DNA of 64,000 nucleotides from an uncultured Coriobacteriaceae bacterium. GTDB taxonomy: Bacteria > Actinomycetota > Coriobacteriia > Coriobacteriales > Atopobiaceae. A program made the translations under genes and the position numbers. Location: the NCBI GenBank assembly GCA_902793465.1, contig CADBDT010000010.1, positions 1 through 64,000 of the forward strand, given 5' to 3'. Each line of letters begins with the position of its first letter. The stretch's first letter is position 1. Below, piece by piece: positions 1 through 8,633 of the stretch. Under the pieces are notes generated by a model that did not search any database, was not told the DNA's origin, and worked only from the letters and a program-made list of their open reading frames with translations.

Positions 1-201
1 GCGTTGCCGCTGTACGACCGCGGCATGAAGACTGCTCCGTTTGCCGTTATAAACGCGCGTCTTACAAACCTTCCTTCCGCGTTGTACGAAATATGCTTTA
101 TCTCGAACGCGGGTGACATGAGGACGTACCAGGCGCACAAGGAACAAGTTGCCAAGGCGATTGCCGCTGGACTGTATCAGGCATCCACGGAGGGGTTCTA
201 A
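1..201 (+). CDS. N-acetylmuramoyl-L-alanine amidase, C-terminal end (5' partial)
   Basis: The reading frame is open from base 1 and stops at 199-201, so only the last 66 residues lie in the window. The segment VINARLTNLPSALYEICFIS followed by N-A-G-D matches the end of the Amidase_3 (PF01520) fold, where a polar strand and a LxE/F-I-S-N motif precede the last helix. Such zinc amidases cut the stem peptide from N-acetylmuramic acid in peptidoglycan and act outside the membrane. The next gene begins 34 nt downstream on the same strand and is also a wall hydrolase, so the two probably form a wall-remodelling unit. Substrate and any binding domains lie upstream and cannot be seen. Confidence 0.75.
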   Translation, partial: ALPLYDRGMKTAPFAVINARLTNLPSALYEICFISNAGDMRTYQAHKEQVAKAIAAGLYQASTEGF

Positions 202-889
202 GCTGCTGTCGAGCCAATCGAAAGGAAAGCCGGGCATGAAAAACAGAGTAATTGCTACAGGAGCGTCTGCCTTCTTTGCGGGAATGCTTTGCTTGGCGAT
301 GGTGCCATCGCCGGGCGTGGCAAGTGATTTGACGCAGGGCGATGGTGCCGGCAAGGCGCCTGCCACTACGGTCGGCGTATCTGGGAGCTCCAACGACGTC
401 GAGCTTACAGAAGATGCCGAAGCTGGCCAGGAGACAGCGACCAAGAACACAGGGGCTGGCAATAACGGTGCCACCCAAAAGAGCGAGGTTGCCGATTCCA
501 TTGAGATGAAGGCTCAAGAGGAGCTAGAGAATACCGAGGCCGCCGACGAGGCTCCAGCCGCCGAGGCGGTCGCGGCCGAGTCCTCGGCAGCCGACGCGAA
601 GGCCGCCGCCGACGCCAAGGTCGCCGCCGAGGTGTCCAAGGGCGACGTGAGCGCCTTCCTCGATACCGCGTCCGGGCCCACCGTGGCCTACCGCACGCAC
701 GTGCAGACCTACGGCTGGGAGGGCGGCTTCGCCACCAACGGCGCCCAGTCCGGCACCACCGGCGAGGCCAAGCGCCTGGAGGCCATCCAGATCGGCGTGA
801 GGGTGCCCGGCGTCTCGGGCGGCGTGCGCTACTTCGTGCACCGCCAGACCTACGGCTGGGAGAGCGGCTGGAAGTACGACGGCGAGCAG

Positions 890-985
890 TCCGGCACCAC
901 CGGCGAGGCCAAGCGCCTGGAGGCCATCCGCATCGAGTCCGGCACCACCGGCGAGGCCAAGCGCCTGGAGGCCATCCGCATCGAG
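890..985 (+). repeat. Exact 48-bp tandem duplication inside the ChW repeats
   Basis: A 48-bp unit at 890-937 is followed by an identical copy at 938-985. It encodes SGTTGEAKRLEAIRIE twice and stays in frame, lengthening the second ChW repeat by 16 residues. This is a fresh in-frame slippage or unequal-crossover product, and it shows that the block is recombinogenic. Confidence 0.95.
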
Positions 986-1538
986 CTCACCGGCGACCTG
1001 GCCAAGCAGTACTCCATCTTCTACCGCGTGCACGTGCAGACCTTCGGCTGGGAGGGCTGGGTCAAGGACGGCGCCCAGGCCGGCACCACCGGGCTCGCCA
1101 AGCGCCTGGAGGGCATCGAGGTGCGCCTGGTGCGCAAGGGCGCCGAGCAGCTGAGCCCCGTCTCCGGCGCGCTGGTCAACTACAACGTGCACTGCCAGAC
1201 CTTCGGCTGGCTCGACACCGTGAGGGCATCCACATCAAGCTCGGCTCGCAGGTCGCGGGCGGCATAGAGTACAACACGCACGTGCAGTCCCACGGCTGGC
1301 TGCCCACCTGGGCCAAGAACGGCCAGATGTCCGGCACCACCGGCGAGGCCAAGCGCCTGGAGGCCATCCAGATAAGGCTCACCGACGGCGCCCAGAGCAA
1401 GTACGACGTGTGGTACCGCGTGCACGCGCAGTCCTACGGCTGGCTCGGCTGGGCCAAGAACGGCGAGAAGGCGGGCACCGCCGGGCTTGCCAAGCGCCTG
1501 GAGTCCATCCAGATAAAGCTCCTGCCCCAGGGCTCCGC

Positions 1539-1560
1539 GGCGCCCGGCAGGCGCCCGGCA
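1539..1560 (+). repeat. 11-bp tandem duplication causing a frameshift
   Basis: GGCGCCCGGCA occurs twice without a gap (1539-1549 and 1550-1560). Eleven bases are not a multiple of three, so the second copy moves translation out of the frame of the glucosaminidase domain. Deleting either copy rejoins the ChW repeats to the enzyme domain. Confidence 0.95.
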
Positions 1561-2104
1561 CTACTAACAACCACTTTATTGCCGACGGCGATGTGCCCAT
1601 TATGGGAAGTAGCAAGGCTACGCAGAGCGCTTGCGTAAGGCATTATAAGAGCATTTCCAATTACCCTGGAAACGTATATGCGTCCAAGGGTGCCGCTACC
1701 ATAGAGGACTTTGTTCGCATTATGTTTGAGGAGGCTAACGCCGAGGGCGTGCGTGCAGACGTAGTATATGCCCAGTCCATGCTGGAGACCAATTACCTGC
1801 GCTTTGGTGGAGATGTTAGCGTTGGGCAGTGCAACTTTGCTGGAATTGGCGCAACAGGCGGAGTTCCGGGCAATAGCTTTGCCGACGTCCGGCAGGGACT
1901 TCGTGCACAGGTTCAGCACCTCAAGGCGTATGCAAGTACGGACCCCCTCAACAACACATGCGTAGACCCGCGATTCAACCTGGTCGATCGCGGTGTTGCA
2001 CCAATGCTTGACGGTCTGAGCCAACGCTGGGCAGGGGGAGCGAACTACGGCGAAGCCATAACCGTTATACTTAATAACGTTATTTCCATGAGTTAGGAAA
2101 AATC

Positions 2105-2722
2105 ATGAGGAAGCAGACTATCGCAACACTCACAGCATCCCTTATGCTCGCCCTCTCTTTGGGGGTTGGCGGATGCGGTAACTCTGCCAATCAAAAGGCA
2201 TCTGCGTCGGCAGCAAGCGGACAGCAAAGCGTGGCAGCCACATCGGCAGATGGTCAAGCTCAGCAGCCGGGAGAGCAAGCTTCTGGAACCATGGAGCTTG
2301 GAGAAGACATTTCGGTCACCTTTACCAATGGCACTGGATTTGAACTTAAGTCGGTTGCGTTCCGTGCTTCGGGTACTTCCGAATACGATGCGGATCACAC
2401 GTTTGAGGTTCAGGGCATGAGAGACGGTTCCATAACCACCCTTAAGTTCAAGCAGTTCCTCTCAAATGGCAGTCCCGTTAAGGAATACGACATCCTTGCC
2501 AAGACCACAGACGACTCCAATATTGAGGTGTTTGGCGTTAACCTGCTGGATGCCGAGGATCTTGTTTTAAAGTTTGAGGACAGCTTTGGTTACGTAGAGT
2601 ATCGCGTTGAGGGTAACGATCAAGTTATAAACAACCGCGAGCAGTCTGAGGAGCGCCTCATTAACGAGATGGAAAGCCAAGAGGAAGAGCCCACCTACGA
2701 CATGCAAAACCAGTTTGGCTAA
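2105..2722 (+). CDS. Putative secreted lipoprotein of unknown function
   Basis: The 205-residue product starts at ATG 2105, eight bases after the preceding stop, behind a TTAGGAAAA ribosome site. It has a lipoprotein signal: MRKQ, a hydrophobic core, then the lipobox V-G-G-C with Cys24 as the lipidated residue. A Ser/Ala/Gln-rich linker runs to about residue 60. The mature part (about 65-190) is rich in beta-type sequence, with GTGFELKSVAFRASG and FEDSFGYVEYRVEG, and resembles a small immunoglobulin-like fold. I recognise no catalytic motif. It should be anchored to the outer face of the membrane after modification by Lgt, which is also encoded in this window. Its position after wall hydrolases suggests an envelope role, but this is only context. 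The downstream palindrome at 2751-2896 probably ends its transcript. Confidence 0.75.
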   Translation: MRKQTIATLTASLMLALSLGVGGCGNSANQKASASAASGQQSVAATSADGQAQQPGEQASGTMELGEDISVTFTNGTGFELKSVAFRASGTSEYDADHTFEVQGMRDGSITTLKFKQFLSNGSPVKEYDILAKTTDDSNIEVFGVNLLDAEDLVLKFEDSFGYVEYRVEGNDQVINNREQSEERLINEMESQEEEPTYDMQNQFG

Positions 2723-2750
2723 GCTGTACGTAACGGACTACAAATAGGGA

Positions 2751-2896
2751 GCCTGCCCCTAAAGAAAAAAGCGTCAAATCCTTCCGGCGGCCCAGAAAGC
2801 GCCGTGCTCAAACAGTCCTCGCATAGCTGCGGAACTGCGCGCGGCTGCTTTCTGGGCCGCCTCACGGATTTGACGCTTTTTTCTTTAGGGGCAGGC
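2751..2896. repeat. 146-bp near-perfect palindrome between convergent genes
   Basis: Two 50-nt arms (2751-2800 and 2847-2896) are reverse complements except for four adjacent central positions. They surround a 46-nt loop that contains a smaller hairpin. Each arm carries an A-rich run (AAAGAAAAAAGCGTC), so on either strand the stem ends in a T-rich tract. The element lies between the stop of the lipoprotein gene and the stop of the convergent methyltransferase gene. It can serve as a two-way intrinsic terminator, although the stem is far longer than terminators need. The sequence differs from the GGTACATCGCG family elsewhere in the window. Confidence 0.9.
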
Positions 2897-2918
2897 TATT
2901 TGCGGTTCACACCTGGCG

Positions 2919-5150
2919 CTACCTTTCGCGCGTGACTACAAATGCGTGGTGAATACGCTTGTTGCGTGCGAAGTCCTCTGGAATCGTTTGCTCAGTAATG
3001 TCGTGAATCCTTACGCCTGCCTTGGCAAGCGCAGCCTCGTTGGGCTTAAACGAGCGCAGGTTGCAAGAAAACACGCAGGAGCCCGACTTCGTAAGCAGGC
3101 GAGAGACTCCAATAAGAAGCTCAACATGGTCTCGCTGCACATCGAAGGAGCGCCTGCCCATGCGGCTGGAGTTGGAGAAGGTGGGTACATCGCAGAACAC
3201 AAGGTCCCAACGGTTCTTGGTGTGCCGCTGCTCCTGTACCCAGGAAACAACATCTGCCTGCACGAATTCATGCTCCTTGCCTTCGAAGCCGTTGCGAGCC
3301 ATGTTGCGTCGCGCCCAGTCGAGGGACGGCCTCGAAAGATCGACCGTTGTGGTATAACGCATGCCGCCGTCCGCTGCATAGCACGTTGCGGTTCCGGTGT
3401 AGGCAAACAGGTTAAGGAATCGCTTTGATCCCTTAGTTTGCTTTGCCATCTCGCGAAGCATGGCGCGTGTCTCTCGATGATCCAAAAAGATGCCGCAGTC
3501 CAGACGGCTCGAGAAGTTGACCTCAAACGTCAGGCCGCCCTCGTCTATAAGATGCGCGCCGGGCGGGAGCTCCACTTCTCCCCGTCGCGTAGTGCGCGAA
3601 TACATACGAGGGGCCTTTGCCTCGCTGGCATACTGCGAGCCGCCCTTGTCGCGTCTGCGTACCCGCAAAAACGTATTGTTTGGAGGTACGTTAAGGACTT
3701 TGGGTGCAATGGCCAGCACGTCCATAAGACGGCTTTGCGCCAGGGTGAGGTCTACGCTCTTTGGTGCGGCATACTCGTAGATTTGGAGCCATCGCGTGCC
3801 GTCGGGTGTGGCCGCCTTTGGGTCTAAACCCTCAAAGAGGTCGAGCGATACTGCGTAGTCGGGCAGGTCGGCATCGTATACCCGGTAGCAGCTTACATCC
3901 TCGCGACGAGCCCATTTTGCGCGTGCCTTTGCCACCTTTTTTAGGCGCGCCGCAAACTGCTCGCTTCCAGGCACGAGCGTAGATACCACCGTCTTTTGGT
4001 TCAGCACTACCTTGCACTGGTCGTCGCTTGGGGCATATGGGCCAAAGGAGATAAGCAGCAGCTCGTCTCTTCCCCGTATGCTGTGTAGGGACTCGTCGCA
4101 CGGCTGTGCAAGGTAGGCCTCTGGGAGCATGTTGCGTGCCGCGACTGCCGTACGCGCGGGTTCAAGTGCGCGGGCTGCGCGTAAAAGCTCCTGCAGCCAC
4201 GAAGCCTCTCGCATTATTTCGTCTGCGCGTACGTCCGAAAGATCTGCAATGAGGGTTGGAGTTTTACCCAGCTTCTTTTCTATAAAGGACGACAACGGCA
4301 CAACGTTTGCGTTTATTCCCAGCGTGCGCAGCATTATTTTTGCCCGCGACGTGCCCTTGGCAAACGAGCGATACGCAAGGGGAAGCTCGGCATCTGGATT
4401 CATGCGATCCTTGGCTTCCTTTACCAAGGAATCCCATACTTTGCTGTTGTGCATTGCCCATCTATCGAACCCCCAGTGTCGTCGCATGAGGCCAGGGGCG
4501 TAGTGCGCGCTGGTGAGCGCCGCCTCCACAATAAGAACATCCGGATACTGGCCCATTGCAACAAGTGGGGTCTGCTTGGGCTCTTGTTCGTGCGACCATC
4601 CTCCAAGCCGCAGCAACGCGTTGGCATAGTCGGCTCTGAGGCCACGTTGGGACGTCTTCTTTCCGTGTTCGCGGGCAAACAGGGGCAATCCCGAAAGGTC
4701 GATTCCAACCGTTGCATGGTTTCGAGAAATGCGAACCACCACGCGCAAATTGGCGTTCTTTGGGTCCGTTATTGCGTGACGCCCCAGCAGGGCAAGACGG
4801 TCCGCTATGGCATCCTTTACGCGCAGGGCCGTATAGCGTGTGTCCTTTAGCTTTGCGTTGGTGCCAGATGCATCGACCGCAAACGTGGCGTCCGGTAAAA
4901 CATGGTCTTCCCAGCTAATGGCACTGGCACCGCTATAGAGCGCGTTGGCGTCTGTGGCGTCAAACCGCCCCAGGATAGCCACCACGCGAGATGCCAGCCT
5001 AGACCACAAGCAAAGCAGGTAGGCATCCCTCAATTGGCCAGAAAAGGAAACTTGTCCTTGCAGCGGTCGCGGCTTGTGGATTCCCAGGTCCCGCATTTCG
5101 GAAGCCAAAAGGCTCTCGAATCCTTTGGGGCAAGTTGCAAAGTAATCCAT
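2919..5150 (-). CDS. rlmL: RlmKL-like 23S rRNA methyltransferase with a degenerate N-terminal half
   Basis: The family enzyme methylates 23S rRNA: the N-terminal half makes m2G2445 and the C-terminal half m7G2069 (E. coli numbering). The 743-residue product is of usual length. I chose ATG 5150 because GGAGG lies five bases before it and MDYFATCPKGFESLL matches the family start. A THUMP-like region comes first. The first methyltransferase domain then reads GQYPDVLIVEAAL where the family has a Gly-rich CGSGTLLIEAA motif, and no NPPYG motif follows. The C-terminal domain keeps NLFAYTGTATC and DFARNKRIHHAF. Its catalytic motif reads D654-V-P-T-F-S-N-S instead of DPPTFSNS. I infer that the first domain has lost S-adenosylmethionine binding and that the second may be altered. 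Confidence 0.85.
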   Translation of the reverse strand: MDYFATCPKGFESLLASEMRDLGIHKPRPLQGQVSFSGQLRDAYLLCLWSRLASRVVAILGRFDATDANALYSGASAISWEDHVLPDATFAVDASGTNAKLKDTRYTALRVKDAIADRLALLGRHAITDPKNANLRVVVRISRNHATVGIDLSGLPLFAREHGKKTSQRGLRADYANALLRLGGWSHEQEPKQTPLVAMGQYPDVLIVEAALTSAHYAPGLMRRHWGFDRWAMHNSKVWDSLVKEAKDRMNPDAELPLAYRSFAKGTSRAKIMLRTLGINANVVPLSSFIEKKLGKTPTLIADLSDVRADEIMREASWLQELLRAARALEPARTAVAARNMLPEAYLAQPCDESLHSIRGRDELLLISFGPYAPSDDQCKVVLNQKTVVSTLVPGSEQFAARLKKVAKARAKWARREDVSCYRVYDADLPDYAVSLDLFEGLDPKAATPDGTRWLQIYEYAAPKSVDLTLAQSRLMDVLAIAPKVLNVPPNNTFLRVRRRDKGGSQYASEAKAPRMYSRTTRRGEVELPPGAHLIDEGGLTFEVNFSSRLDCGIFLDHRETRAMLREMAKQTKGSKRFLNLFAYTGTATCYAADGGMRYTTTVDLSRPSLDWARRNMARNGFEGKEHEFVQADVVSWVQEQRHTKNRWDLVFCDVPTFSNSSRMGRRSFDVQRDHVELLIGVSRLLTKSGSCVFSCNLRSFKPNEAALAKAGVRIHDITEQTIPEDFARNKRIHHAFVVTRER

Positions 5151-5321
5151 GTGTTCCTCCATGCGTGCCAAAACCCAAGCGGGTTACACCTCACCAGCTT
5201 ATCAAATCGACCGTCCCCCCGTTAACCAATGCCATCTGCCTACTCACAGAGTTTGCTTAGCTAAACCCTCTATAAAATCAAAGCATGTATGGCAAACACT
5301 CAAGTTTGGAGGGCTGCACCT

Positions 5322-7043
5322 ATGGACGCAAAAATTCAGGCCGTTATTGACGAGTGGCATGAGAAGGTTACTATAGCCGACCTCAAGGAAGAGCTGGATG
5401 CGCTTATTGCGGCTAACGACGAAGAAAAGCTGTTCGACGCATTCTATCGTAGCCTCGAGTTTGGCACGGCTGGTTTGCGTGGCACGCTGGGCGTTGGCAC
5501 CAATCGCATGAACGAGTACGTTGTTGCCCAGGCAACAAAGGGCGTCGCGGACTACCTTAACGCTCACTACGAGAACCCCACGCTGGCCCTGGCTCGTGAC
5601 TCCCGTCTTAAGGGCGAAGAGTTCCAGAAGACGGCCGCTGGCGTTCTTGCGCAGAACGGCGTAAAGGTATACCTGTATCCGCGCATCGAGCCCGTCCCCA
5701 CGCTGTCCTTTGCGGTCCGTTACCTTAAGACCAGTGCCGGCATCGTGCTCACGGCCTCTCACAACCCCGCTCCCTATAACGGCTACAAGGTATACAACGA
5801 CAACGGCGGCCAGATTGCCAACGAGGCTGCCGACGAGATTTCTGCAACCATCGCCAAGGTAAACCCGTTTGACGTAGAGGTCATGGACTTCGACGAAGGT
5901 CTGGAAAAGGGCCTTATTAACTGGATTGACGACGAGGTAATCGACGCCTTTATTGCCAACGTAAAGAAGGTATCCGTACCTGGCTTCAAGGCTGCCGACG
6001 GCTACAAGGTCGTCTACACGCCGCTCAACGGCACCGGCATGGAGTGCGTAACCAAGATCCTGAACGAGATTGGCGTTACGGACGTCTCCGTTGTTGAGGA
6101 GCAGAAGAACCCGGACGGCAACTTCCCCACCTGCCAGTATCCCAACCCCGAGTTCCGCGAGGCCCTCGAGCTTGCCCTCAAGCTGGCCGACAAGGTTAAG
6201 CCCAACCTCCTGGTTGCCACCGACCCCGACGCCGACCGCATGGGCACCGCCATTCCGCACGATGGCGACTACGTGCTAATTTCTGGCAACGAGATGGGCG
6301 TCCTGCTTATGGACTGGCTGGCACAGCAGGCCCAGAAGAACGGCGAGGACGTTAAGAGCAAGGTTGGCGTTACCACCATCGTATCGTCCTCCATGCCCGA
6401 TGCTCTTGCCAAGGACTGGGGCTTCGAGGTACGCCGCGTTCTTACCGGCTTCAAGTTTATTGGTGACCAGATCGACCAGCTCAAGGATGCCGGCGAGGCC
6501 GACCGTTACCTCATGGGCTTCGAAGAGTCCTATGGCTACCTTGCTGGCATTCACGCTCGCGACAAGGACGCCATTGTGGCCACCATGCTGGCCGTCGAGA
6601 TGGCCTCCGACTACGCCGCTCGCGGCATGGACCTCTATGAGGCCATGGAGGAGCTGTACAAGAAGTACGGCTACTACCTCAACGGCACCGTTAACGCCAG
6701 CTTCCCCGGCGCTTCTGGCGCAGAGAAGATGGCCAACATTATGCAGGGCCTGCGCGACAACCCGCCCACCGAGCTCGCTGGCTACAAGGTTGTAGGCGTA
6801 ACCGACTACGGCCAGGGCGTCGAGATGCCGCGCGTGGGTGGCCTGCAGAAGGAGGCCCCGCAGGTGCTTCCCGCCACCAACGTAATCGAGTTCCGTCTTG
6901 AGGGCGACAACAAGATTATCTTCCGTCCCTCTGGCACCGAGCCCAAGGTAAAGGCCTATCTGTTCTCCAAGGGCGCCACGCGCGCCGAGTCCGAGGCAGT
7001 GCGCGACAAGCTGCAGGCTGCTTCCGAGGCCGTCCTTTCGTAG
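5322..7043 (+). CDS. Phosphoglucomutase / phosphomannomutase (alpha-D-phosphohexomutase)
   Basis: The enzyme interconverts hexose 6-phosphate and hexose 1-phosphate in the cytoplasm and would supply glucose 1-phosphate for the dTDP-rhamnose and UDP-glucuronate genes of this window. The 573-residue product has GTAGLRG near residue 47, the phosphoserine loop TASHNP (Ser146), the metal loop DPDADR near residue 300, the sugar-binding loop GFEESYGYL and the phosphate-binding RPSGTEPK near residue 536, in family order. ATG 5322 is preferred over the in-frame ATG 5289 because GGAGGG lies eight bases before it. The gene is divergent from the methyltransferase gene. Length and motifs fit the PgcA-type enzymes of Gram-positive bacteria. 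Whether glucose or mannose phosphate is preferred cannot be told from sequence. Confidence 0.93.
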   Translation: MDAKIQAVIDEWHEKVTIADLKEELDALIAANDEEKLFDAFYRSLEFGTAGLRGTLGVGTNRMNEYVVAQATKGVADYLNAHYENPTLALARDSRLKGEEFQKTAAGVLAQNGVKVYLYPRIEPVPTLSFAVRYLKTSAGIVLTASHNPAPYNGYKVYNDNGGQIANEAADEISATIAKVNPFDVEVMDFDEGLEKGLINWIDDEVIDAFIANVKKVSVPGFKAADGYKVVYTPLNGTGMECVTKILNEIGVTDVSVVEEQKNPDGNFPTCQYPNPEFREALELALKLADKVKPNLLVATDPDADRMGTAIPHDGDYVLISGNEMGVLLMDWLAQQAQKNGEDVKSKVGVTTIVSSSMPDALAKDWGFEVRRVLTGFKFIGDQIDQLKDAGEADRYLMGFEESYGYLAGIHARDKDAIVATMLAVEMASDYAARGMDLYEAMEELYKKYGYYLNGTVNASFPGASGAEKMANIMQGLRDNPPTELAGYKVVGVTDYGQGVEMPRVGGLQKEAPQVLPATNVIEFRLEGDNKIIFRPSGTEPKVKAYLFSKGATRAESEAVRDKLQAASEAVLS

Positions 7044-7069
7044 GGACATGCCTTAACAGGTGGTAAGCT

Positions 7070-7100
7070 GGGGTGCGTGCCTTATAAAAGGCGCGCCCCC
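7070..7100 (+). terminator. Hairpin after phosphoglucomutase gene
   Basis: GGGGTGCGTGCCTT and AAGGCGCGCCCCC pair around ATAA with one bulge and a G-U pair, 27 bases after the stop codon. A strong T tract is lacking, so the terminator role is likely but not certain. Confidence 0.45.
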
Positions 7101-7125
7101 ACTATTTAGCAATATACGAAACCAC

Positions 7126-7160
7126 TTGATGGCGTTGGAGTATCCCCAATGTGCACGGCG
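7126..7160. repeat. Fragment of the intergenic palindrome family
   Basis: GAGTATCCCCAATGTGCAC (7138-7156) is identical to 57643-57661 in the element at 57.6 kb. The preceding CTTGATGGCG matches the outer arm at 57670 and the outer arms of the 9.1-kb element. No facing arm is present here, so this is a half element left by deletion or partial insertion. Confidence 0.75.
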
Positions 7161-7172
7161 TAGTCCAATAGC

Positions 7173-8387
7173 TTAGCTCTGTGTCTCGGTGCTTGTGGTC
7201 GAACTACTACTACTGGAAGAAGACGTGCCGCTGGAGCTGGTGCTGGTGCTCGTATCCGATCTAGAACTCGAGGAAGATGCAGCGTCCTCCTTCTCCAAAC
7301 TGGATGCAGTGTCTTTGGAGGGGCTAATGGCGTAGAACTTTGTGCTGGCCTCGGCTATGGTGCTGGGGTCCCAAGGACGGCTGGAAACCGCGGTTGAAGT
7401 TGGGTCAAACACGGTAACGGAGCCATCGGCATTAACGTTTACAACCAGTACCCAATGGGCGCTGTTGGTAAGCGTGCCCTCTTTTACCTCGGCAGCAATA
7501 ACGGTGGAATCGCCCAGCGAGGTGGAAAGAGTATCGGCCGCTGCATCGTACTCGTTTGCAGAAAGGCCCATAGTGGTGGGTAGCTTGGAAAACATTTCTC
7601 CCTTGCTGCCAGAGTCGCCGTCTGCATAGTTGGCCTTGGACGCTTGCTGGGCTATTTCGGTGGGAGAGAAGTCCGTCTTACCCGTAAGTCCCATATATGC
7701 CATCGCAAGGGCGGTGGGACCCGAGCCGGTTATAGCCAAAGGACCATTGCCATAAGTCACAGCTCCCCAATGCTCGTCCCAGGTAAAGAGCTGTGGAACC
7801 TCGCCACGCTTTACGCTCTCGTCGTAAGGCCGGCTTGACTTGTCGGACTTGGGATAAGCGGCAATAAAGTCGCGTGAGCTCGGCTCTGCCAACGCGAGCT
7901 CGAGTAATCTTGTGTCCTCATATTGATCCGCGTTTTTTGCAATGGTAGAAAGGGTGTCCGCAGAATCCAGCTCTTCGGTAAACTTAGAGGTTAGTGCAGC
8001 CGAAACCCCCGCGGCAACGCGTTCGTCCTGCTCGTTTTTGGGCTTCGTCTCCTCAATTTTTTGGCTGGTCGACTCGTGGCTACGCCTTATGCAGCTGCTT
8101 ATTCCCACAACCATTACCACGGCCACAACAACAAGGATAAGAATAAAAATAAGCACACGGGGACGAAGCAAAAACGAAAGAACGCCGGCGCCGCCAGGTT
8201 CGCGCCTAACTCGACGGGTGCGGAGGGAGTATCCCGTATCGGGCCGCGTGAGTGTGCCTCGGCGGCTTTGTCCTTGCGTCGAACGCTGGCGCGAGTCAGA
8301 TCGTGCTCCTCTCCGAGAGCCAGACGAACGTGCCTGACGCGAGGTTGTACGGTTCATGCGGCGGTTATCTCGCGTTGAGTTAGCCAT
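7173..8387 (-). CDS. Membrane-anchored C39-like peptidase-fold protein with Ser replacing the catalytic Cys
   Basis: The start ATG 8387 has GGAGG six bases upstream. Residues 1-70 are very basic and Ser/Arg-rich. A single membrane segment (about 75-98, LLRPRVLIFILILVVVAVVM) is followed by an extracytoplasmic domain of about 260 residues and a Ser/Thr-only tail. The outer domain resembles Peptidase_C39_2 (PF13529): the ITGxGPTALAMAYMG motif, AHWVLVV with His311, and VFDPTS with the Asp. In the family the motif reads GCGPT with the nucleophilic Cys. Here codon TCG (7722-7724) gives Ser222. Family knowledge would therefore predict a pseudo-enzyme, or a Ser-dependent variant, that binds peptides or wall stem peptides outside the cell. 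The gene converges with phosphoglucomutase. Confidence 0.7.
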   Translation of the reverse strand: MANSTRDNRRMNRTTSRQARSSGSRRGARSDSRQRSTQGQSRRGTLTRPDTGYSLRTRRVRREPGGAGVLSFLLRPRVLIFILILVVVAVVMVVGISSCIRRSHESTSQKIEETKPKNEQDERVAAGVSAALTSKFTEELDSADTLSTIAKNADQYEDTRLLELALAEPSSRDFIAAYPKSDKSSRPYDESVKRGEVPQLFTWDEHWGAVTYGNGPLAITGSGPTALAMAYMGLTGKTDFSPTEIAQQASKANYADGDSGSKGEMFSKLPTTMGLSANEYDAAADTLSTSLGDSTVIAAEVKEGTLTNSAHWVLVVNVNADGSVTVFDPTSTAVSSRPWDPSTIAEASTKFYAISPSKDTASSLEKEDAASSSSSRSDTSTSTSSSGTSSSSSSSSTTSTETQS

Positions 8388-8554
8388 AGATTCCTCCGGT
8401 TAAACTGCGACGCCTCAAAATGAGACTCGTAAATATACACAATCATAAGACGTCGGCGGTTGCTGGTCTAGCAATTACAGACAACCAGTGTGTTTTGCTC
8501 GGTCGATGAGCTGTAAGGAAGAAAAAACTTGGAATAAGAAAAAACGAATGAATG

Positions 8555-8583
8555 TTGACAATTTTAAATGAGCTGATAGATTT
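8555..8583 (+). promoter_or_regulatory. Promoter of argR
   Basis: TTGACA at 8555-8560 is a perfect -35 box. With 16-17 bases of spacer, TAGATT or AGATTT at 8577-8583 serves as -10. Transcription would begin about 40 bases before the argR start at 8634. The short leader is AT-rich and could hold an ARG box, but I could not define one. Confidence 0.6.
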
Positions 8584-8633
8584 ATGCGCGAAAACGAAAC
8601 TTATTGCGCAAAAATGCACTCGGGAGAAATAAT

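Larger units (their letters stand above)
236..2096 (+). pseudogene. ChW-repeat endo-beta-N-acetylglucosaminidase, broken by two frameshifts
   Basis: The gene starts at ATG 236 with a signal peptide (charged MKNR, then a hydrophobic stretch to about residue 32) and an Ala/Glu-rich linker. Six ChW repeats (HVQTxGW...AGTTGxAKRLEAI) follow at about 680-1530. The C-terminal part (about 1570-2093) is a glucosaminidase domain (PF01832 type) with VYAQSMLETNYLRF and a catalytic-type Glu. The reading frame changes twice. Repeat four lacks about 60 bp near 1213-1222 and passes from frame 2 to frame 1. An exact 11-bp tandem duplication at 1539-1560 then passes frame 1 to frame 3. Removing one 11-bp copy restores a clean join reading SAAPGTTNNHF. 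ChW repeats are thought to bind the cell wall. The lesions may be real decay, a slippage switch, or assembly collapse in GC-rich repeats. The repeat region is much GC-richer than both flanks. Confidence 0.8.

Noticed and set aside
890-985. CRISPR-like direct repeat
   Set aside because: Only two abutting copies without spacers, within coding repeats.
5244-6260. Long open frame antisense to phosphoglucomutase
   Set aside because: Shadow of a highly conserved enzyme; Val/Leu/Gly-rich sequence typical of antisense codons.
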